This document shows, in pieces, positions 22,349 through 33,583 of a stretch of 64,000 bases of DNA. The stretch is from positions 10,699,580 to 10,763,579 of the forward strand of contig OX465120.1 in the NCBI GenBank assembly GCA_949987565.1, read 5' to 3'. The DNA is from Luidia sarsii. Taxonomy: Eukaryota > Echinodermata > Asteroidea > Paxillosida > Luidiidae. A program made the translations under genes and the position numbers. How positions within the stretch are numbered: the stretch's first letter is position 1; every line of letters begins with the position of its first letter. The notes under the pieces were generated by a model. That model worked only from the letters and a program-made list of their open reading frames with translations, ran no database searches and had not been told where the DNA came from.

Positions 22349-25300
22349 TCAGTCCTGTTTGGGCTGGATGATGCCGGCTTTGACCAGTTCTTCCCGGATC
22401 ATGCCATAGACCGATGCATCCTCTATCGTGGGCGGAATCTATGTGGATTTGGAGAGAAACAAATTCAACAAAACAAATATTGATTCCCAAATCTACTTCA
22501 TCATAATTACAATGCTATGACATTCTGCATCATTCTGTAGTATGCTATGGCATTCTGCATCATTCTGTGGCATTCTGCAACATTCTGTAGTATGCTATGG
22601 CATTCTGCATCATTCTGTAGTATGCTATGGCATTCTGCATCATTCTGTAGTATGCTATGGCATTCTGCATCATTCTGTAGTATGCTATGACATTCTGCAT
22701 CATTCTGTAGTATGCTTTGACATTCTGCATCATTCTGTAGTATGCTATGGCATTCTGCATCATTCTGTAGTATGCTATGACATTCTGCATCATTCTGTAG
22801 TATGCTATGACATTCTGCATCATTCTGTAGTATGCTATGGCATTCTGCATCATTCTGTAGTATGCTATGACATTCTGCATCATTCTGTAGTATGCTATGA
22901 CATTCTGCATCATTCTGTAGTATGCTATGACATTCTGCATCATTCTGTAGTATGCTATGACATTCTGCATCATTCTGTGGCATTCTGCAACATTCTATGG
23001 CATTCTGTAACAGACTATGACATTCAGTAACAGGCTATGACATTCAGTAACAGGCTATGGCATTCTGTAACAGGCTATGGCATTCAGTAACAAGCTATGG
23101 CATTCTGTAACAGGCTATGGCATTCTGTAACAGACTATGACATTCAGTAACAGGCTATGGCATTCTGTAACAGGCTATGGCATTCAGTAACAGGCTATGG
23201 CATTCTGTAACAGGCTATGGCATTCTGTAACAGGCTATGGCATTCTGTTACAGGCTATGGCATTCTGTAACAGGCTATGGCATTCTGTAACAGGCTATGG
23301 CATTCTGTAACAGGCTATGGCATTCTGTAACAGGCTATGGCATTCTGTAACAGGCTATGGCATTCTGTAACAGGCTATGGCATTCAGTAACAGGCTATGG
23401 CATTCAGTAAAAAGAGTCTTTGTTTAGAATGTGGACAATAGTGGTGCCCGGATTCAGAGGGCCCCGTCGCATAGTCAAGCCAACGGAGCTCCGGATTCGG
23501 AGGTCCCGGCGCGAAGTGGTTAATGGTCCAAGTGCCCACCTTGAAGGCTTTCCCGTTGGCCATGTCCGCCACACTCTGGCGGGGGATCTTGCCGGAGCGC
23601 GTCTTGGGCAGCTTGTTGATGACAAAGGCCTGCTTGAAGGCGGCCACTGGTCCCACGCCCTGTCTCACTGCCTGCACCACCTCCCTCACCACCTGCTCAT
23701 GGGGCTTGCTCACGCCTGCCCCCCGAAAAAATACGTCCAAGAGTTTCAAAACCGTTTGGCACGATGTTGAGTTCAGTTCAATGATTATGCAACGGAGTTG
23801 CAAAGATGGATACATGTCGTCGTGTGCCCAACCGAAAGTCATGTTCAGACGCTAAAATCACTTCATGCCCTTCTGCTGGAAACAAATTCCGTCTGGTCCG
23901 TTTGATGGCTTTTTACAAATTTTCTTTTTTTTATTTATCATGACGTAAATGTAGCAAACTGCTTACTGACTAAAAACACCACAATGCAAATCTCAAAATT
24001 TAGTGGGCCTGACGTTTAGATCAAAACGTCAGGCCCACTAAATTTTGAGATTTTCATGACGTAATTATGTTAGCAAGTAATGTGGATAGGGAGGTTTTTC
24101 TTTGCCAATTTTTCGATTCGAACTTATTTTCATTCATCCTGCTAGGATCAAAGCTTCAGGCCCTACTAATTTATGCAATCTTAGGGAAAAATATTGGGCA
24201 AAGAAAATCTAAGTGGACTTCCAGACCTCAGGCCTTTTTTTTGCCGATTAGTTCATGCTGTTCAAATGCTGCCCAGTTTGGGAGAGGAAGTGGATATGGG
24301 ACTGACCTGTCTTGATAACGATGAGCCCAACGGGCAACACTCCTTTCAGTTTGTCGTTAAGCGGAAAGACGGCGCATTCTACGATATCTCCTTGATCCAC
24401 GATAGCCTGAGTTGAAAACGAACAGATAAGACTTGAAGGTTTGCGTGGTGGAAGTACCAAGTGGAAGGTTTGCGGTGACACCATGTTGCACTTCACTTTC
24501 GAGAAGGAGTGTGGCTCTGAAAAGAGCCGGTAACTCAGATAAGACTTGAAGGTTTGCATGGTGGAAGTACCAAGTGGAAGGTTTGCGGTGACACCGTGTT
24601 GCACTTCACTTTCAAGAAGGAGTGTGGCTCTGAAAAGAGCCGGTAACTCAGATAAGACTTGAAGGTTTGCATGGTGGAAGTACCAAGTGGAAGGTTTGCG
24701 GTGACACCATGTAGCACTTCTCTTTTGAGAAGGAGTGTGGCTCTGAAAAGAGCTGGTAACTCAGATAAGACTTGAAGGTTTGCATGGTGGAAGTACCAAG
24801 TGGAAGGTTTGCGGTGACACCATGTAGCACTTCTCTTTTTAGAAGGAGTGTGGCTCTAAAAAGAGCCGGTAACTCTTTGCATCAGGGAGAATTATGATAA
24901 GCCTTGAAGGTTTGCATGGTGGAAATACTAAGTGGAAGGTTTGCGGTGACACCATGTAGCACTTCTCTTTCAAGGAGTGTGGCTCTGAAAAGAGCCGGTA
25001 ACTCTTTGCATGACATGGTGGAAATACCGAGTGGAAGGTTAGCGAAGTTTAATTGAGTCTAGTCTAGGCAGATGTGAGCATCATTTGGGGTAAATTGGTT
25101 TGACACTTCACCGTACCAAAGATGACCCCAGACGCAATTCCTAGATACCTCACCTCCTCAATGGCCGAGGCTGCGATTCGGTGACCGGCCACGTTGATGA
25201 CATCATCGGCCCGTGACTGGACCGAGATGTAGCCCTCCGGAGTGCTACAGCCAGCGTCCATCGTATCGTAGTAGCCCTGGGAATGAGTTTGCCAGAGAGG

Positions 25301-28300
25301 TGAGTACCGTAATCCCAGAAGTCAGGGGTCCTACTTGGAAATCACGTGATTCAAAATGCACATCATGTGATTCAAACTGCACATCACATGATTCAAACTG
25401 CACATCACATGATTCAAACTGCACATCACATGATTCAAAATGCACATCACATGATTCAAAATGCACATCACATGATTCAAAATGCACATCACATGATTCA
25501 AACTGCACATCACATGATTCAAAATGCACATCACATGATTCAAAATGCACATCACATGATTCAAAATGCACATCACATGATTCAAACTGCACATCACATG
25601 ATTCAAAATGCACATCAAATGATTCAAAATGCACATCACATGATTCAAAATGCAAATCTGACTGATAAAAAATGCAATTCATACATATCTAGATGAAGCA
25701 ATGCAAATATAAAATTAAATTAAAATTAAATCACCCATAGATATGCAAATCATCAAAGTTAATATGCAAATTGCACACAATAATTCAAACCTTGCATGAA
25801 AATGACAGAACAATATGCAAAATAGACACAAATATGCAAATCAATCACAAATATGCAAATCAATCACAAATATGCAAATCAATCACAAATATGCAAATCA
25901 ATTGCAAAATTATGCAAATCATTCACAAATATTCAAAATACACCATGATTTTTAATGCAAATATGCATGTGGCTTTCAAATGCAAAAATGGAAATTAAGT
26001 ACACTTTGAGAATACAGATTGAGAAATAGCCGGTACTTACAGGATAAGACTGAAAGTACAGACTTTGGTAACGTTCATCGTTCTCCCAGAGAGAATTTAT
26101 AGCACCGGGTGGAAGAGGCAATCTGGTAAAAAAAAAAAAAAATGGATCAATATCAAGAAATTTAAGAAAAAAAACATTGATCAATCAAATCAAACTTTGA
26201 TAATCCGCTCATATATTATTTACTTACTTGACGGCAATTCTGCCCAGTTCTCCTGGTTTCAACTCCTGGCAATTGTCATCCAAGATTTTTACTGAAAAAC
26301 AAAGAGAAATGTCAAATATCATTGCTCAGGCAGAGGCAGAGGCAGAGGCAGAGGCAGAGACAGAGGCAGAGGAAGAGGCAGAGACAGAGGCAGAGACAGA
26401 GGCAGAGGCAGTGGCAGAGACAGAGGCAGAGGCAGAGACAGAGGCAGAGGCAGTGGCAGTGGAAGAGGCAGTGGAAGAGGAAGAAACAGAGGCAGAGACA
26501 GAGGCAGAGGCAGTGGAAGAGGAAGAGACAGAGGCAGAGGCAGAGGCAGAGGCAGAGGCAGAGGCAGAGGCAGAGGCAGAGGCAGAGGCAGAGACAGAGG
26601 CAGAGACAGAGGCAGTGGCAGTGGAAGAGGCAGTGGAAGAGGAAGAAACAGAGGCAGAGACAGAGGCAGAGGCAGTGGCAGTGTAAGAGGCAGTGGAAGA
26701 GGAAGAAACAGAGGCAGAGACAGACACAGAGGCATATTTTAGGAGAACGGGGACACCATATGCTACACATACCATTCCAGCCCGGTACCGGCTTGCCTGT
26801 TACTCCGTGCGGCGGATGCAGGTCCGTTCCCAGACCGACGGGCGCAGCCGTGATGGCCCAGCCAGTTTCTGAGGTCCAGAGAGAATATGAAAAAAAAAAA
26901 TCTTGGTCACAAAATCTTGGTTGTGATCCTCAGTTTGTTCGGGAGAGAGGGAAAGGGAGGGAGCTTGGCTGAGAGGTCCTGGGAGTGGATTGGATTCTTG
27001 GCGCATTACCTGTCTGCCACCAGTTGTCAAGGACAGGGGTCTTCAGGACGTCCTTACACCACTGCATCGTCTCCTGGTCGCAGTGCTCTCCCGCGACATA
27101 CATCAATCGGAACCTGAATGACGCACACATCGTCAAAGATACAACAATGATTCTTGCATGAGACTTAAGTGAAAAGACGGCACGTTCTACGATATCTCCT
27201 TGATCCACGATAGCCTGAGTTGAAAAACGACTTGAAGATTTGCATGGTGGAAGTACCAAGTGGAAGGTTTGCGGTGACACCATGTAGCACTCCTCTTTCA
27301 AGAAGGAGTGTGGCTCTGAAAAGAGCCGGTAACTCTTTGCATCAGGGAGAATGACGATAAGACTTGAAGGTTTGCATGGTGGAAGAACTAAGTGGAAGGT
27401 TTGCGGTGACACCATGTAGCACTCCTCTTTCAAGAAGGAGTGTGGCTCTGACAAGAGCCGGTAACTCTTTGCATCAGGGAGAATGACGATAAGACTTGAA
27501 GGTTTGCATGGTGGAAGTACTAAGTGGAAGGTTTGCGGTGACACCACGTAACACTTCTCTTTGGAGAAGGAGTGTGCCTCTGAAAGGGAAGTGCGACATG
27601 GTGTCACCGCAAACCTTCCACTTAATGATGCTTGCATCAAGGAGAATGTCATTCAATGAGGGTTTGCCCTACTCGACATTATAAATACTGAATGCTCAGT
27701 GCTTTGCCCGATGCCTGATGAAAAAAATTCAGGCAGTTCGGGCGGGATTTGAATCTGCAACTCCCCCTATCTAGTGCAGACGTCTTAACCACTTGACCAC
27801 TGAGCTGGTCTAGGTCGTGTGGTGGATTTGAATCTGTATAACGGTGGGTACCGCGTTGCATCGTAGATACAACATGATAAATCAGTGACATAACATCTTC
27901 ATGATATATCTATTAAATCTACATGTAACACACACACAAAATGGGGAAAACTACAATTCGGGACAGAAACCACAAAATAGAAGAAAATATGTTTGAAGTT
28001 GGACAGGATGAAACCAAAAACAAAAAATCCCTTGGGCTCAATAAGCCTATAATCCAGCCTTGAAATGGAACACAAAACATTTACAATATCAAAAATATGA
28101 ATCATGCTTTCAGAATATCAATCCACATGCAAAAATAACAAGCAATTCTGAATACCGTTACACAAGCAGGTTCATAGCAGCATGCAAGAATACACAATTG
28201 AAATTGCAAGGGAACAATGCAAGATTGAACAGTCGAATACCAGAATGATTCTGCAAATCTAAAGACACTTTGCTTCGATTGGTGCCAAATATGGACTTGC

Positions 28301-31300
28301 CCTAAAAGAAAATTGACAAAAATACAAACGATCAATCCACCAATCATTACTTGACCACAAATTCAAATATTATTATTATTTTTTTTATTTATTTTTTTAT
28401 CTATTTTTTTTTTTTTTTTTTTTTTTTTTTTGGGGGGGGGGGGGGATTTGATAAGGTTTGCATCACTTACTTGTCCAGAGGGTACTTCTTAGCTTCCTCT
28501 CCTCTCTCGTCTTCCTTCATGATCGCTCGGATGGCCGTCGGCGCCGTGAACATGCCCCCCACGTCGTGCTGCTGCAGGACGCGGAAAAAGGCACCGGCAT
28601 CGGGCGTGCCGACCGGTTTGCCCTGAAAACCAAAAGAATTGGAGACGGGAAGGGGGTAAAGGATTCCTTCTGGTCGGTTCAAGTCAGTTCCGGGCCGTTC
28701 AGTTCTGTTCTGAAGCACGGCATGAGCCTCTGTCCCCTATTGGTGGTAGACTGCCAGCCAAGGCTGACAAATAGAACTGGGAGGGGGTGACTAGTCTGAA
28801 GCAAGGCATAAGCCCCCATCCCTATTGGTGGTAGACTGCTAGCCAAGGCTGACAAATAGAACTGGGAGGGGGTGACTACTGACTAGTCTGAAGCAAGGCA
28901 TGAGCCTCCATCCCTATTGGTTGGTAGACTGCCAGCCAAGGCTGACAAATAGAACTGGGAGGGGATGACTAGTCTGAAGCAAGGCATGAGCCCCCATCCC
29001 CTATTGGTGGTAGACTGCCAGCCAAGGCTGACAAATAGAACTGGGAGGGGATGACTAGTCTGAAGCAAGGCATGAGCCTCCATCCCTATTGGTTGGTAGA
29101 CTGCCAGCCAAGGCTGACAAATAGAACTGGGAGGGGTGAATAGTCTGAAGCAAGGCATGAGCCTCCATCCCCTATTGGTTGGTAGACTGCCAGCCAAGGC
29201 TGACAAATAGAACTGGGAGGGGGTGACTAGTCTGAAGCAAGGCAGGTGCCTCCATCCCTATTGGTGGTAGACTGCCAGCCAAGGCTGACAAATAGAACTG
29301 GGAGGGCGTGACTAGTCTGAAGCAAGGTGTAAGCCTCTATACCTAAAGTCGTAGACCATCGTCCGATTCTACTTGTAGGGATTTTTCAAGACGACCAAAC
29401 TCCTGGTCTTGCTTACCTCATATAATATTGTCTGACACCTCCCTAGCAACGGGGCATAGCAGATGTACGAATGACCTACGACCCAGCCGAGGTCAGAGGC
29501 CGCCCACCATGCCTGTAGGCCAGGGAGAGAAAACAAAAAGCCACATTTCAGACATGTTTCTGAAGGCGCTGATAGCCTGCATAACTAAGCACAATATGGT
29601 GACCGGGATGGATTCGAACCTGTGACTAATTCTGCCTCAAACTGAAGAACAAATGTAATGAACACATAAATTTAACAATTGGAAAATGATGGCAAAAAAA
29701 AGAAAACTTTTGACTGGACCGGGACTTGAACCTCAGACCTCTGGATTAACGTACCAGTGCTCTCCCATCTGAGCTATCCAGCCCTTAGATGGTGGCCTTC
29801 CCTGATAGTCAACTAGTCTTTGCCGGGGTGGGGGCGCCAGTCAGAAGCAATTCAACCATTAACTGCCGTATATCTCCAGGGATCACACCCCTATACTCCT
29901 TTAAATGCATAAATCAAAACATCCCAGGAAATTTCGTTCTTTGAATATACATTATGCTGCTTCTGTGTCAATTTGAACAAATATCCAAGTCTGGTAACCC
30001 ACCTCACCCGGGTCCATTCCATACAGATTCTTCATGGTCCAGTTCAGTACCACTGAGTGACAGCCACTGGGCCTAACTATTGCCTGGAAATTAACCAAAA
30101 AATATAAAAAAACATAAAATGCAATGAAAGGCAACAAAATACACCATGAAATTATAAATTGAAATACTCCAAACAAATATAATACCAAAATATTGCGAAC
30201 TGCTTACTGACTAAAATGACCTAAATTAAAATCCTATCAATTTAGAAGGTGATATACAAAAATGTTGCAAACTTCTTACTGACTAAAATCACCAAAATGC
30301 AAATCTAAACATTTAGTGGGCCCAATTTTGGATCCTAGCAGTAGCAGGACCTTTCTCAAAGGCAGAGTGACAAGGACAAAACAGATACATGTGCACGAAG
30401 GAAGGGGGAAGAGAGTGAATAGGACACGGATGGGGAACAAAGGACAACTACAGTAAAGCTGGTAGGGAGACATCAAAGGGAAGGGCAAGGAGTAGGGTAG
30501 GGATTAGTGAGAAGAGGGGGAAAGATCAAAGAGAGAAGTGTGGTGGAGTGAACACAAAAGAAGGATTATCAGAAAGCATGCATGGTGTTAGTCATTACCC
30601 TCCTGGATTTAGAAGGTGTGACATTTTGATCCTAGCAGGGCATTTCTTATAGGCAGAATCGGTACAAAAGTACTAAAAACAAATGTAAAATACAATCCAG
30701 TTATTATATACAAAAAGATAAAAAAGTTACTTTTTTTAGCTTAATAAGCTTGACAGTGTAAACCTCATATGACTCCTCCTCACTGTTAGACTCTCTGTCT
30801 CTCTATCTGTGTCTCTCTTTGTCCCTTTCTCTAAATCTACGTCTCCATTTGTCTATCTCTGTCTCACTCTCTTCTGTGTCTCTCTCATACTCTGTTGGTA
30901 AGAGTTCGTTTAATTTCAGTTTAGTGTCAATTTTCTACATAATAATGGGTGATCTATTGGGGATTTAGGTTTTTTTCCAACCTTTTATGGCGAAGGTATT
31001 TAAGTAAAATAATTCACTCTGTCCCTGTAAAAATCGAGGAAAACCTTGTGAAACATACGCAGGCATTTTACTGGATCACTACACATTAAAACAAGCATGG
31101 GACAACACAGCGACGTCACAGAATGGCATTCTGGCACCTGATTGGTCACTGTTCCACGTGATTCCCTGGAGTGAAAGATTACTACCAGCGGGAATGATAA
31201 AGTTCATGAAATATAATTTTACAGCGAAATTTCACAAAATTGATTTAAACTTTTTGTTTGAATCTATTTCTAGTAATAACTTTATGCATCTGATGAATTT

Positions 31301-33467
31301 TCACTCATTCATGTGACTATATTTTTTTTAAAGTGGACATTATCATGACCACCCCATAGACACTCTATGGTAAGTTTCACTCCAGTTGAAGGGAGTGAGC
31401 TTTCAAACTCAACAGCCCCGACCAACACGATATCATTTGTTAAGCAATCCTTCCAATCTAGAACAGTCAATCTTCCACCACTAGTGTTAGACAGTTTTGT
31501 CTAGCGGACCAAGTAAGCAGACTGTAAAGATTCCTGCCCCCATGAATGGCCTCAATCATTTGCAGCACTGTAAAGAAGCACTCTTCCACTCTGAATGGAC
31601 CATGCACACATCCAACCCACAAACCACAACCCTTCCCCATCCAAATAAAAAGCATTCCTGACATGCTAGAACATCCTTTGACTTCCAAAGATCTCTCAAA
31701 CCCCCCAACTTCTTTCATTCTTGGGGGGGGGGGACTAGAATTTGCATCATTACAATTGGATCAACAACTCACAATTGAAACCTCAAAATCAATGAGGGTT
31801 TGCACTGCAGACTAAAAATCACTGAGTGCCCAGTGCTTCAAGGTATACTAAGTGAAAAACAGTGGAAGGGTTTTACAGAGGAGAAAAAAAAAGCTACTGC
31901 CCTAGGGGTGACCTTTAAGGGTAGGTCACCAAGTGCTGGTGAATATTCATAAGGAAGTTCACAACAATAAAAGCTACTGGCTGGGGTGACCTTTAAAGGG
32001 TAGGTCACCACTAATGAATATTCATAAATAGGTTCGCAACAATAACAGCTACTGCCTGGGGTGACCTTTAAAGGGTAGGTCACCACTGATGAATATTCAT
32101 AAATAGGTTCACAACAATAAAAGCTACTGCCTGGGGTGACCTTTAAAGGGTAGGTCACCACTAATGAATATTCATAAATAGGTTCACAACAATAAAAGCT
32201 ACTGCCTGGGGTGACCTTTAAAGGGTAGGTCACCGCTGATAAATATTCATAAATAGGTTCGCAACAATAAAAGCTACTGCCTGGGGTGACCTTTAAAGGG
32301 TAGGTCACCACTGATGAATATTCATAAATAGGTTTACAACAATAACAGCTACTGCCTGGGGTGACCTTTAAAGGTAGGTCACCACTGATGAATATTCATA
32401 AATAGGTTTACATTTACAGGTACTGGTCTGTCATCCATGTCCCTGTTACTCTCCCCTTCCTATGTTGTCCCTGCCATTCTGCCTTTGATATATTATTAAG
32501 GTCCTGCTAGGATCGAAACGTCAGGCCCTCCTAATTTTGGACAGGGTTTTTTTTTTTAGCAAAACTTGAAACATTTGAATACTGTACCTTGGGTTGACCC
32601 GTCGTTCCCGACGAGTACAGCAAATAAACGGGGTCATTTGACAGCACAGGCACACAGTCATGACCCCTGACCTTTGACATGCACTCCTGCCAACAGAGGT
32701 CTTGGTCGGCAATCAGATCAGCAGGGGGAAACTGTAAACACAAACATTTGAACCGAAAAATAATTTCATTGATCAATAATTATTTTCACTTGAATTAAGA
32801 CCACAATTTGTTTGTATAATGTCAAGAAACCTTGTTTCAAAACTACTTGCTGACTGAAATTAAGCCCCCCCCCCACCCCATGCATACATGTAACATACAA
32901 GTTTTGCGGTTCAGGTTTTCCCAGAAGGGATACTTACATTGGGTCTATTGTAGATGAGACACTTTTCCGGTTTGTGTTCACTGAGACTGATGGCATTGTT
33001 CAATAGTTCCTTGTAGTCGACCAGACGGTTGGGCTCAACACCGCAGGAAGCTGAAACTATTAATCTTGGCTAAAAAAAAAGACGAAAAGAAAGACCAGAA
33101 GGTTTGCATGGTGGAAGTACAAAGTTGAAGGTGTGCGGTGACACCATGTAGCACTTCTCTTTCAAGGAGTGTGGCTCTGAAAAGAGTCAGCAACTCTTTG
33201 CATCAGAGAGTATGTCGATAAGACTTGAAGGTTTGCATGGTGGAAGCTGATTACAGTTGGTCAGATGATCAGTCACTTCACAAAAAATTGCAGCTAATTG
33301 ATTAATTGACAGATTGATTGATCAAGAAACCAATTGATCGGTGAAAAATTGCTTGATTGATCAATCGACCGATAATCAGTGACTGATCAGCCAATCGGTC
33401 AATTGATGGATCGGTTGATAAGATGATCGACCACCACCACATTGCACTTGATTGATTGATCAGTGAC

Positions 33468-33506
<39 letters not shown>

Positions 33507-33519
33507 CTGACTGACTGAC

Positions 33520-33583
<64 letters not shown>

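Noticed and set aside
22505..25665. Repeat arrays that could suggest a CRISPR
   Set aside because: The units are directly abutting with no unique spacers, in a eukaryotic intron, and no cas genes exist.
26228..26972. Glu-Ala and Arg-Gln rich frames of 150-216 aa
   Set aside because: Hexamer microsatellite in an ACSS3 intron; real exons 10 and 11 flank it on the minus strand.
29690..29800. A functional tRNA-Asn(GTT) gene on the minus strand
   Set aside because: The cloverleaf is imperfect (mismatched anticodon and T stems) and several copies share a common tail, which fits a SINE head rather than a tRNA gene.
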